From Rhabdochlamydiaceae bacterium (GTDB taxonomy: Bacteria > Chlamydiota > Chlamydiia > Chlamydiales > Rhabdochlamydiaceae): a DNA stretch of 64,000 bases. The notes under the pieces were generated by a model. That model worked only from the letters and a program-made list of their open reading frames with translations. It ran no database searches and was not told the origin of the DNA. Made by a program: the position numbers and the translations under genes. Location: contig JAIETG010000011.1 in the NCBI GenBank assembly GCA_019745395.1, positions 1-64,000 of the forward strand, in the 5' to 3' direction. Positions 17,415 through 25,197 of this stretch are shown here, one piece after another; the stretch's first letter is position 1; the number at the start of each line of letters is the position of its first letter.

Positions 17415-18089
17415 CTATTTTTTCAGAAGGAGCTGTCCTTCCTTGAGTAGAAAAACCTTATCGCAAAGAAAAGCAAATTCTTCATCATGTGTGACCAAGA
17501 TAAGGGATTTGCCTTGTTTTTTGCATCCTTCGAGTAAAAGATTTTGTACAATTGCTGCATTGATGGGATCGAGATTTCCTGTAGGTTCATCGACCAGAAG
17601 AAGATCGGGGTTATTGCAAAAGGCCCTTGCGATAGCAACTCTTTGTTTTTCTCCTCCGGAAAGGAATTTGACAGGAGTGTTTTCTCTATCTGCAAGTCCG
17701 ATGAATTTTATGAGTTCTTTAGCGATTAAAAAACTGTCACTTCCCGGTTTTGTGCTTTTTCTGGTAATAGCAGCAGGCATGAGGATGTTTTCTAAAAGAG
17801 TATAGTCTTCTAGAAGATGAAAGGATTGAAAGACAAACCCTAGAGTATGTTTTCGAAGCTCTGAAGCATGAGAAAAGGCATTTTTTCCTGAAATAGTCAC
17901 AGATCCTTTTGATGGGGTGTCAAGTGTTCCGAGAATATGAAGAAGGGTGCTTTTTCCACTTCCTGATTTTCCTATGATTGCTAAGGATTCTCCAGCTTTG
18001 AGATCGAAAGAAACGCCTTGTAAAATTTCTACAGGTTTGGGGCCTGCAAAAGTTTTGTAGAGGTCTTTTGCTTGTAAAAGATATGTCAT
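17415..18089 (-). CDS. lolD: Lipoprotein-release ABC transporter ATPase LolD
   Basis: A 224-residue ABC ATPase of the LolD/MacB type. It has Walker A GKSGSGKST, the Q-loop in FVFQSFHLL, signature LSGGEKQRVAIARAF, Walker B DLLLVDEPTGNLD and the switch His in LILVTHD. With LolC/E it powers extraction of outer-membrane lipoproteins from the inner membrane and hands them to LolA. Its ATG overlaps the stop of the permease gene by four bases (ATGA), which indicates translational coupling. The neighbouring permease and the conserved chlamydial order support LolD over a generic MacB-type exporter. Confidence 0.93.
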   Translation of the reverse strand: MTYLLQAKDLYKTFAGPKPVEILQGVSFDLKAGESLAIIGKSGSGKSTLLHILGTLDTPSKGSVTISGKNAFSHASELRKHTLGFVFQSFHLLEDYTLLENILMPAAITRKSTKPGSDSFLIAKELIKFIGLADRENTPVKFLSGGEKQRVAIARAFCNNPDLLLVDEPTGNLDPINAAIVQNLLLEGCKKQGKSLILVTHDEEFAFLCDKVFLLKEGQLLLKK

Positions 18090-20092
18090 GATTCAGACCT
18101 CAAAATCGAAGAGGGGGAGAGCTTGGATGCTTTAATAGCAGGGATGAGACCCGATAGTAGAGAGAGGATTGGTGTTGCTAGGAAAATGAACAAGACCGCA
18201 TCGGGGCTTAATGTGCTTGGAAGAGAGTTTCCATAAAAAGCAGGACTAAAGGCGTCGTGTCCTTGCAGCGCGCTTAAAAATGAGGACAGGCTGTCAATGT
18301 TGTGTAACGTAATAAGAGCTGCTCCAACCCCTATGGCGCAGCCAAGAAGGCCTACAATCACTCCGCAAATACCAAAGATGCTGGCGATGCTTTTGGTGCT
18401 AGCTCCCATGGCTTGTAAAATTGCGATCTCTTGTTTTTTGTCACTTACTAAGAGTATTAAAAAGGAAAGGATGTTGCAGCAAGCTACAATCAAAATGATA
18501 ATCCCTATTAAAGAAAGAAGCATTTTATCACTTTGAAACTGCTGTAGGAGATCTTTTGCAAAGTCATAGTCTTGGTAAGATGCTACATTCCAGTAAGGCA
18601 GAAGCTCTTTTTGCTGCAGAATTTCTATCAGCTCTTGTTTTATGTGTTTTGCTTGTTTGGGTGGGTCCATCCAGACCTGAAATCCCCCTAAAGAAATCTT
18701 ATCAAAGCTCGTAGAGAGATTGGCCGCATTGATCGATCTTGTGATTTCTTTGGGTACGAGTAAGCACTTGTTCCCTACAGAGATAATCCCTGGATCATAA
18801 AAACCTGCAATAAAGATGGGCAGTCGCTGTTCTTGCAAAGAGCTAGAGGTCGATGCTTGGTAGGATAAAAAACCGTGATCTCCAACTAGAGCACCATTTT
18901 CTTGAAATCCTTTAGGAAGCAAGATTCCTTGCTCGCCAGGAAATGTGCTCGTTGAGGTTGTAAATTTGTCTGCTTGAAGGTTTTTCCAAGGCAGAGGGCC
19001 TTGCAAGGTATGGCCTTGTAAGGAGCCTTTGACCAAAAGGGAAATTTCTTGCAACCTTCCGGCTTCAAGAAGACTTTGCTTGTCGATAGTAGTTTGAAAT
19101 GTGATAGGATTTTCTACAGAAAATAGCTCGGGACTGTCTAACGAAATAGATTGATCTGGTAGTATTACTTGAATTTCTTTTTCTGTTTTTACAATCGTAG
19201 CTTGAGTGCCCTTATTCGAAGTAGACTCAGCTAGTGTCCAATGCCATTTTCCTCTTTCTTGCGATCCGTAAGCTTTGAAAGGGGTGTTTTCTGGAAGAAG
19301 AGAGGCTGGAAGCATCCAGTCTGAAGTTGTTTTTACAGAATGGATTGTCACAAAGGATAATATCTGTCCTATACGTTCTTGAAAGGCTTCCTTTGATGGG
19401 TGGATGGAGGGGATTCCATCTTCCAAAAGATTTTCCATGCGGTAATTGGCGAGAAAAAGGAGGTGGTTGAGATCTTTAGAGGAAAGGGGAAGCAGTAGTG
19501 AGGAAAGAACTTTTTGCGGTAAAGGAGGAGTTGCCAAGTAGGAGACCTGGGTAAGAAACTGCATCGATTCTTGACCCGATGGGTTATTGCGTAGGAGTTT
19601 GAGTTTAAGTAAGGCTCCTGACATCTCATAGTCTTGAAAAGTTATACTTGGATGTTTTTTTTGAAGTTCGGAAAAAGCGGATATTAGACCTTTTACAGGA
19701 TCTATGAAAACACCATTTGCATCGAATGCAGGCTTAGGAAACTGCATCGGGGTTTCTGGGTCTTCTTCGGGATTGTACGGGTCCGAGTTTTCTGCGTCCT
19801 TTTTTTCTCCTAGCGTTTTTACAGAAAAGTTTGAGGCGCTGCTAAAAGCATCGACTTTATGGTAGTAGGAGGAAAAGTAGGCCGAGGTCGGTGTTACGCG
19901 GAGGGGGGCATTTAGATCGGTGAGTTTTTTTAGCCATGAGGCCTCGATTCCACTGGTCACAGACAGAAAGACTAAAAGGAGCCAAACAATTAAAGAAATA
20001 ACCCCAACGGACATCATCGCAATTAGGGTAACAGAGAGGTGTTTTTTGCGGGGGATCAGATACTTGAATGCTACGGATACTTCAAACATCAT
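18086..20092 (-). CDS. LolC/LolE-type lipoprotein-release permease, enlarged
   Basis: A 668-residue MacB/FtsX-type permease. One membrane segment is near the N-terminus (about 21-47, VTLIAMMSVGVISLIVWLLL). Three lie near the C-terminus: LSLIGIIILIVACCNILSF, IFGICGVIVGLLGCAIGVGA and AVLFIFLATPILSLLSGLIP. Between them is a periplasmic domain of about 460 residues, much larger than the ~220 of E. coli LolC/LolE. One permease gene is present, so it may act as a homodimer, as in LolF systems or other Chlamydiae. AGGGGG precedes the ATG pair. It follows rpmG by 37 bp and overlaps lolD. The expanded domain may reflect chlamydial lipoprotein sorting. Confidence 0.88.
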   Translation of the reverse strand: MMFEVSVAFKYLIPRKKHLSVTLIAMMSVGVISLIVWLLLVFLSVTSGIEASWLKKLTDLNAPLRVTPTSAYFSSYYHKVDAFSSASNFSVKTLGEKKDAENSDPYNPEEDPETPMQFPKPAFDANGVFIDPVKGLISAFSELQKKHPSITFQDYEMSGALLKLKLLRNNPSGQESMQFLTQVSYLATPPLPQKVLSSLLLPLSSKDLNHLLFLANYRMENLLEDGIPSIHPSKEAFQERIGQILSFVTIHSVKTTSDWMLPASLLPENTPFKAYGSQERGKWHWTLAESTSNKGTQATIVKTEKEIQVILPDQSISLDSPELFSVENPITFQTTIDKQSLLEAGRLQEISLLVKGSLQGHTLQGPLPWKNLQADKFTTSTSTFPGEQGILLPKGFQENGALVGDHGFLSYQASTSSSLQEQRLPIFIAGFYDPGIISVGNKCLLVPKEITRSINAANLSTSFDKISLGGFQVWMDPPKQAKHIKQELIEILQQKELLPYWNVASYQDYDFAKDLLQQFQSDKMLLSLIGIIILIVACCNILSFLILLVSDKKQEIAILQAMGASTKSIASIFGICGVIVGLLGCAIGVGAALITLHNIDSLSSFLSALQGHDAFSPAFYGNSLPSTLSPDAVLFIFLATPILSLLSGLIPAIKASKLSPSSILRSES

Positions 20093-20129
20093 AATAACCC
20101 CCTTGAGCTTACGAAATGGCGATCAGAGG

Positions 20130-20288
20130 TTATTTTGATTCTTTGAAGATAACGTGCTTTTTTAATCTCTTATCGTACTTTTTCAGTTCCAATCTTTGTG
20201 TCGTATTTCTTTTGTTCTTTACAGTCCAGTATTGCTCTGGGCTCTCTGTGCTTTTCAACTTAACGTAATCTCTTGCGCCTTTTGCCAT
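20130..20288 (-). CDS. rpmG: 50S ribosomal protein L33
   Basis: Only 52 codons, from the ATG at 20288-20286 to the TAA at 20132-20130. The product begins MAKGARDYVKLKSTES and continues YWTVKNKRNTT, LELKKYDKRLKKHVIFKESK. This is a full-length L33 and very close to what I remember of the chlamydial protein (KLKSTES...YWTVKNKR...RLELKKYD). It lacks the CxxC zinc pairs of zinc-binding L33. GAGG lies upstream of the start, and a good promoter is at 20354-20326. lolC/E begins 37 bp downstream, matching the rpmG-permease-lolD order I recall from Chlamydia trachomatis. The larger opposite-strand frame here (20196-20414) is not a gene. Confidence 0.96.
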   Translation of the reverse strand: MAKGARDYVKLKSTESPEQYWTVKNKRNTTQRLELKKYDKRLKKHVIFKESK

Positions 20289-20325
20289 GTCCAACCTCAA
20301 AAAATAAAAATTCAGATGCCCTTAA

Positions 20326-20354
20326 ATTGTATGAATGTGAGCAATAGAGAGCAA
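20326..20354 (-). promoter_or_regulatory. Promoter of the rpmG-lolC/E-lolD-ispA cluster
   Basis: On the reverse strand TTGCTC (20354-20349) and TACAAT (20331-20326) are separated by 17 bp, about 38 bp before the rpmG start. The match to a sigma-66/70 promoter is good. Confidence 0.65.
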
Positions 20355-20427
20355 GGACTTCTTCTTTTTTTTTACAGCATTTTTATTAACGTGTTAATTG
20401 TTAGTGATTTGTGAAAATATTTGCACG

Positions 20428-20456
20428 TTGCGAGAAAAAATACAGTGTGGTATTCT
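20428..20456 (+). promoter_or_regulatory. tsaD promoter
   Basis: TTGCGA (20428-20433) and TATTCT (20451-20456) are separated by 17 bp, ending 30 bp before the tsaD ATG, in the divergent rpmG/tsaD spacer. Confidence 0.55.
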
Positions 20457-20486
20457 CATAGCCTTTATTTCCAAAGGACATTGAGC

Positions 20487-21503
20487 ATGATTGTTTTAGG
20501 GATTGAAACTACCTGTGATGAAACAGCTGTTTCTATAGTCCGAGACGGGAAAGAGATCTTATCCAATGTGATTGCCTCCCAAGCAGAGGGGCATAGCAAG
20601 TTTGGAGGGGTTTTCCCTGAGATGGCAAGCCGTAGCCATGTAGAGGCTCTACCTTGGGTTATGAGGCAAGCCTTGGCGGATGCCAAGCTCTCTAAAGATC
20701 AGATCGATCTCATAAGCGTAGCTAAAGGCCCCGGACTTATTGGTCCGCTCCTCATAGGGCTTAATGCCGCTAAAGCTTTTTCTTTAGGACTTCAAATACC
20801 CTTCATAGGGGTCAATCACGTAGAGGCCCATCTTTATGCTGCCATGATGCAGCAAGAGGACCCTGTGTTCCCATCTCTTGGAGTGGTTTTATCCGGCGGT
20901 CATACTTTTCTTGTACGGATCCATGGTCTTGGATCTTATGAGAAAATTGGGACCACTGTGGATGATGCGGTAGGAGAGGCTTTTGACAAAATTGCTCGTA
21001 TGCTAGATCTTCCTTATCCTGGAGGTCCAGAAATAGAAAAATTAGCTTTAAAAGGTTTTCCTTCTCTTTCTTTTAAATCAGGTCGAGTCAAAGAAAGGCC
21101 CTATGATTTTTCTTTTAGTGGACTTAAAACGAACGTGTTCTATTCCATTTATGGACAAAACGGCACGAAAAAAACAGCCTGCCCATTATCTGATCAGCAA
21201 AAAGCCGATGTTGCCTATGCTTTTCAAGAAACAGCTTTGCAAGATATTGTAGCCAAGGCTTTACAAGCGGTTCAAGAATTTGGCCTCAAAGCAATTTATA
21301 TTGGTGGTGGAGTTTCTTGTAACCAAAGGCTTCGTGATCTCTTTGCACAAAAAGCGCCTTCTCTTCCTGTCTTTTGGCCGCCTTTTGGTCTTTGCTTAGA
21401 TAATGCAGCCATGATTGCAGGCCTGGGATTTCATGTCTATCAAAGCCAAGGAAAAGGAGATCCTCTTGATATGGAGCCTTTGACTAGGATTCCTCTGGCC
21501 TAG
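20487..21503 (+). CDS. tsaD: tRNA N6-threonylcarbamoyladenosine synthase TsaD
   Basis: A 338-residue Kae1/Gcp/TsaD protein. It transfers threonylcarbamoyl from TC-AMP to A37 of ANN-decoding tRNAs, together with TsaB and TsaE. Visible are the ASKHA phosphate motif GIETTCDETAVSIV, the metal-binding pair in NHVEAHLYA, LSGGHTFLV, the GEAFDKIARML segment, GGGVSCNQRLR, and the C-terminal DNAAMIAGLG. The start was set at the ATG at 20487, which has AAAGGA nine bases upstream and gives the standard N-terminus MIVLGIETTCDE; the open frame extends 66 bases further upstream. It is transcribed divergently from rpmG and converges with the PP2C gene 21 bp away. Length is normal for the family. Confidence 0.96.
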   Translation: MIVLGIETTCDETAVSIVRDGKEILSNVIASQAEGHSKFGGVFPEMASRSHVEALPWVMRQALADAKLSKDQIDLISVAKGPGLIGPLLIGLNAAKAFSLGLQIPFIGVNHVEAHLYAAMMQQEDPVFPSLGVVLSGGHTFLVRIHGLGSYEKIGTTVDDAVGEAFDKIARMLDLPYPGGPEIEKLALKGFPSLSFKSGRVKERPYDFSFSGLKTNVFYSIYGQNGTKKTACPLSDQQKADVAYAFQETALQDIVAKALQAVQEFGLKAIYIGGGVSCNQRLRDLFAQKAPSLPVFWPPFGLCLDNAAMIAGLGFHVYQSQGKGDPLDMEPLTRIPLA

Positions 21504-21511
21504 AAGTTGGT

Positions 21512-21551
21512 TTAAGATATTCATCTAGCGATTAAGATATTCATCTAGCGA
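21512..21551. repeat. 20-bp tandem duplication across the PP2C stop codon
   Basis: TTAAGATATTCATCTAGCGA occurs twice in perfect tandem (21512-21531 and 21532-21551). On the reverse strand the first copy met encodes SLDEYL and the junction creates the TAG stop (21525-21527). Twenty is not a multiple of three, so the duplication changed the reading frame and set the present C-terminus. Confidence 0.95.
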
Positions 21552-23930
21552 CTTAGAGGGTCTATCTTCTGAGACTGGATAACGTACTCTCATAGCTCCC
21601 ACGCTACAATTATCTTGACATCCGGCCTTAATAGCTCCGACGGTAATGCCTTCTGCTAGGCGATCTAAGCTAGCGGTTGGGTTTGCTAGTACAAAGTTTC
21701 CAACTTGTTCTGAACTCGCAACTTTTTTCGTACTTATTTCATTAAGTCCATCACAGGCAAGTATGAATATATCATCTTCAAGAACTTCTTCATCCTCAAG
21801 CCATATAACGTTAGGCACGGGAGAGATCCCTTGATCACTGATTGTCCATCTCGAGTCCCAGTTACTGGCGGTATCAAATCCTATATAGGCATCTCCGATA
21901 GCACCGCCACTCGAGCATCCTCCTCCTCCTTGATTATTTTCAACAACGATGGTCGATTTCCCGCTTCGACTAGAAATCCGTACTGTCCCTCCTCTTTTTT
22001 CTATTTCCTCTTTTTGACTTTCAGGTGTAGCGTCAGCTGTAATTTGTCTCGTATTGTTTCTCTTATTAGAGACTAGGATAATCCGAGAATCGCCAACATT
22101 TGCCGTATACCAATTGTTATTAATGTGAATTAAAGTGCAGCTGGTAGTGCCAGCCATTAGTCTCTTTTTTTTGCTAAATATTATAGCTTTCTGATTATCA
22201 TCCGGAGTGGCATCTTGTTCTATTTGTAGCTGTTCCATTTTTTGATCGCAATACATAAGCCACGCTTCATGTAGTGCTACTGATGTGCGAATTAAGGCAT
22301 TAGATATCTCTGTGGGTGTTGGGTTTTCTCTGCATTTTTCTAATTCTTTTTTTAGCATCGGCTGGTAAAAACGTTGTACATAGCTTGCTGCGAGCCCTCC
22401 CCCAGCCATAGAGTCTCCATGTCCATCGAATATGCCACATAATTCAACAGGATAGGTTTGTGTCCCAATCGTTACAGAAAACGCAATGTTAAGATGTTGA
22501 TCTTCCATATAAAATCGGTCGGGATTCTGACCTCTAGTTTCGCAAAATGCTATGCTGTGACTGCCTAGGGGGGCTACTTTGCTTGTCTGATAGATTGGAT
22601 TTGGACCTGGAACTGGTGCAGCAGTTACGGGAGCATCGACAAAAGGGTCTAGGAAATTTGCGATAGCTTCTGCTGAACATGCGGTAGAGGCCCACATTGG
22701 GCTATTTCTAACTGCGATTACCCTTTGAAACGTAGTTTCTAGTAGGCCATCACTATCATCAGGGGAAAAGGCAAATGAAATTCCTTCGAAGGCTAGAGTT
22801 GTAATTTGCTGTTTTACCCGCTTAATATTATCAGGAATCATTTCTTTTTTTGATTGTTCTAGTTCCGGATTTTTTAGTTTTTTTAAGTCTTCTTGAATGG
22901 TCGCAAAAAGTAAATCTATCCGACCGCAAGATTGCTGAGATAGGCTACTTAAAAGTAAATTTTCAATCGTTAGACATTTTCCTTGTATTCCTGAACGCAG
23001 ATCTTGTGTATCAATGCCCTCAATTGTTGAAAGCGCTACTTCTAAACGCTTAAGCATTTGATGGCATAAAGCTTTAATTTCTTTTTCACTTGTGCTATCA
23101 GAGGGAATCAAATCCATTGCGGCGATAAGTTTGTTAGTGACTATTAAGATATTGATTGGCTGTTCATCAAGGATAATGGCATTCTGATCGTTTTGCCGTA
23201 TTTGAAGTATTACATCACATAATTGCCTCGCTTTCTCTGTTGTGGATACATTATATGAATCAGCATTGATCAGCTCTAATCTTTGGGCAGTTTCTTGTAG
23301 GATTGTGGAGGCTTCCGGTTGAGTGGGAGTGTCTGTGATTTGTGGAGCAAACAATTCTCCAGTTGCCTCAGATGTAAATTGTTCCAGCGCTTTTTCTTTG
23401 CCTCTTAAGCATTGCAATTTTGCTTCAATGGGGCTGAGTTCTTTATGGTCAAGGGCTCTTCTATAGGCAGGATCTTCATATGCTGCTTGTCTGAGGCTAT
23501 CGACTGGGAATACCTTAGGTGGATTGCTAAAAGGCCATAAAAGAGAAAATGCAGTAGTAGTTTTGTGAACAGTTTTAGAGGGCTCACAGCAGATATTGCG
23601 TAGTTGCGCTTGGAATTTGTTTTTCTTACCAAATATGTTAAAATTCGGAGAACTTGTCTTGTATGCTTGTAGTAGGATTTCTATACTTGATTTAAGTTTG
23701 AGAGCATCTTCAACTGTAGCATCTTTTGATTCCAATTCTTGAGTTAGCCTTTCAGCCAATGTATCTAATTTATACGCTGTTTTAGTCACAGGGTCAACAA
23801 TGCAGCGTTTTCCGTACCACCGATGTTCTTTGCTTACAGTCACTGAATTTTTCGGATCAAGAAGTGTATGGATGGTATTTATGTCTATGGCACTAGGGTT
23901 CAATGATTCGTATCTATTAGGAGCGCTCAT
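21525..23930 (-). CDS. PP2C-family Ser/Thr phosphatase with ~460-residue N-terminal extension
   Basis: An 801-residue protein. The C-terminal half is a complete PPM/PP2C phosphatase: RFYMEDQH (472-479), FDGHGD (501-506, metal Asp), AGTTSCTL (593-600), ANVGDSRII (610-618), LACDGLNE (724-731, metal Asp) and QDNCSVGAM (772-780, metal Asp-Asn). All metal-binding positions are present, so it should hydrolyse phosphoserine/threonine with Mn or Mg. Bacterial PP2Cs that partner with Hanks kinases are usually about 250 residues. The extra helical half of about 460 residues, with no domain I recognise, suggests an effector or a regulated enzyme. The N-terminus contains SLNPSA (9-14). No Shine-Dalgarno is evident. 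It converges with tsaD, and its stop lies in a tandem duplication. Confidence 0.9.
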   Translation of the reverse strand: MSAPNRYESLNPSAIDINTIHTLLDPKNSVTVSKEHRWYGKRCIVDPVTKTAYKLDTLAERLTQELESKDATVEDALKLKSSIEILLQAYKTSSPNFNIFGKKNKFQAQLRNICCEPSKTVHKTTTAFSLLWPFSNPPKVFPVDSLRQAAYEDPAYRRALDHKELSPIEAKLQCLRGKEKALEQFTSEATGELFAPQITDTPTQPEASTILQETAQRLELINADSYNVSTTEKARQLCDVILQIRQNDQNAIILDEQPINILIVTNKLIAAMDLIPSDSTSEKEIKALCHQMLKRLEVALSTIEGIDTQDLRSGIQGKCLTIENLLLSSLSQQSCGRIDLLFATIQEDLKKLKNPELEQSKKEMIPDNIKRVKQQITTLAFEGISFAFSPDDSDGLLETTFQRVIAVRNSPMWASTACSAEAIANFLDPFVDAPVTAAPVPGPNPIYQTSKVAPLGSHSIAFCETRGQNPDRFYMEDQHLNIAFSVTIGTQTYPVELCGIFDGHGDSMAGGGLAASYVQRFYQPMLKKELEKCRENPTPTEISNALIRTSVALHEAWLMYCDQKMEQLQIEQDATPDDNQKAIIFSKKKRLMAGTTSCTLIHINNNWYTANVGDSRIILVSNKRNNTRQITADATPESQKEEIEKRGGTVRISSRSGKSTIVVENNQGGGGCSSGGAIGDAYIGFDTASNWDSRWTISDQGISPVPNVIWLEDEEVLEDDIFILACDGLNEISTKKVASSEQVGNFVLANPTASLDRLAEGITVGAIKAGCQDNCSVGAMRVRYPVSEDRPSKSLDEYLNR

Positions 23931-24106
23931 AAATAAACTATCGTTTTTGTTTGTTGTTAATTCTTATTATAATATTATTTTCAGTTTAATGTAAATTTAT
24001 TGCTTTAATTGTTGGTTTTTAGTTTGTTGTGTTTTTGCGTGTTTGACATTCTGTTTGGTTAGTTGAATTAATGAGTGTGTTGATCTGTAATTTTGAAAGA
24101 TTAATC

Positions 24107-24208
24107 ATTCAACAAACGAGCTCTTTATAGAATTTAAAGTGTTTTTGTAAAAGGACTTAAAGGTCCTCAAAGCAGATTGGCCTGGATTTTCTTTAGAGTA
24201 AGGGAATG
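24107..24208 (+). pseudogene. Relic of a second outer-membrane-protein gene end plus regulator gene end
   Basis: This stretch repeats, with about 15% differences, the DNA at 25095-25197. It still encodes NELFIEFKVFL and a stop (24115-24150), the exact C-terminus of the intact protein that follows. It also retains a damaged copy of the terminator, and a copy of the last codons (IPLL, stop) of the reverse-strand AraC gene. It therefore marks a lost or recombined duplicate of the OMP/AraC junction. Confidence 0.85.
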
Positions 24209-24346
24209 TAGGGGACTTCACTTCTTTCTGAGTACAAATCTTCTCAGTTTTCCTACTTGATCAAATAAATTCGTTATGATCCAATGTCGGAAATTTTTTT
24301 AAAGCCTTCTAATCTTTTCTAAGGGATTGTCAACAAAGGACCTAAT

Positions 24347-25138
24347 ATGAAAAAGTCGATTGTGTTTGGTTGTCTTGCCATCAGTAGTCTTATTTATGCA
24401 GAACCAGAGAAAAAGCCGCATCCTTGTAAGGACCAGGGTTTTTATATAAAACTGGGATCTGGACCTTCTTTTGCAAACGAAGCAGAGATAAAAGCTCCTT
24501 TGTCTATATGGGATACTGCGGCAGAAGGATACAATGGAAGCCTTGGAACGGCACCGATCGTATTAGCGGGACTTGGCTACGATAGTTCTTTTGTATCCAC
24601 AGACATTACAGCGTCCTACCGTCCTAATTACAATTACAAAAAATATCAAACCCCCACAACAACCGATACCATCGGAGAGCTCGGATCAACAACCAGAAGA
24701 TTTACGTTAGATGTGGCCTCAATTATGGAAACTATCTATTTAAATGGTCGGGGATGGCGATGGTTGGATTGGAAAGTAGGGCATTGTTCTTCTATTTTTC
24801 CTGTAATTGGAGGAGGGGTTGGCATAAGCCAAATGAAGCTTTCCAATTTTCGTTCTACAGGACTAAGTCCTATTGTAGGTAATTTTCCCTCTTTTGCTTC
24901 TGAGAATCAATACTCTGTGCAATACAAATTTACTTATCAGCTTATGGGGGGATTTGAGTTCAGATACAAAAATCTCTGCGGTCTTTCTATGGGGTATCGC
25001 TGGTTTGATGTAGGGCAATTTAATAGCTCTCAATATTTGAGAAGCGCCGATGGAAGTGCTATGGATATTGGAAGCAATCCTTGGAAAATCAAGTTTGCAG
25101 CAAATGAGCTTTTTATAGAATTTAAGGTGTTTTTGTAA
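24347..25138 (+). CDS. Outer-membrane beta-barrel protein
   Basis: A 263-residue protein with a signal peptide (MKKSIVFGCLAISSLIYAEP, cleavage after A18). The mature part has alternating polar and hydrophobic strands rich in Tyr, Gly and aromatic residues: GFYIKLGSG, VLAGLGYDS, FPVIGGGVGIS, YKFTYQLMGGFEFRY and LCGLSMGYRWFDVG. It ends in FKVFL, where the penultimate Phe resembles the C-terminal aromatic that BAM recognises. Probably an 8-12-stranded barrel in the outer membrane, a small porin or surface antigen. AAAGGAC precedes the ATG. The gene is flanked by ~100-bp direct repeats derived from its own 3' end, a sign of past tandem duplication, and ends with a strong terminator. Substrate and ligand are unknown. 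Confidence 0.82.
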   Translation: MKKSIVFGCLAISSLIYAEPEKKPHPCKDQGFYIKLGSGPSFANEAEIKAPLSIWDTAAEGYNGSLGTAPIVLAGLGYDSSFVSTDITASYRPNYNYKKYQTPTTTDTIGELGSTTRRFTLDVASIMETIYLNGRGWRWLDWKVGHCSSIFPVIGGGVGISQMKLSNFRSTGLSPIVGNFPSFASENQYSVQYKFTYQLMGGFEFRYKNLCGLSMGYRWFDVGQFNSSQYLRSADGSAMDIGSNPWKIKFAANELFIEFKVFL

Positions 25139-25197
25139 AAGGACTTAAAGGGTCCTCAGAGCAGAGGACCCTTGCTTTTTTTTAGAGTAAAGGAATG
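25095..25197 (+). repeat. Right-hand copy of the ~100-bp direct repeat flanking the OMP gene
   Basis: It covers the last codons of the OMP gene, its terminator and the last codons of the reverse AraC gene. It pairs with the degenerate copy at 24107-24208. The spacing between copies is about 988 bp, so the OMP gene is bracketed by the repeats. Confidence 0.88.
25150..25183 (+). terminator. Intrinsic terminator of the OMP gene
   Basis: A perfect 8-bp stem (GGGTCCTC at 25150-25157, GAGGACCC at 25164-25171) with loop AGAGCA is followed by TTGCTTTTTTTT. The relic copy at about 24162 has lost the right-hand arm. Confidence 0.88.

Noticed and set aside
20196-20414. Forward 72-codon frame upstream of tsaD
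   Set aside because: It is antisense to rpmG and its product has no protein-like pattern.
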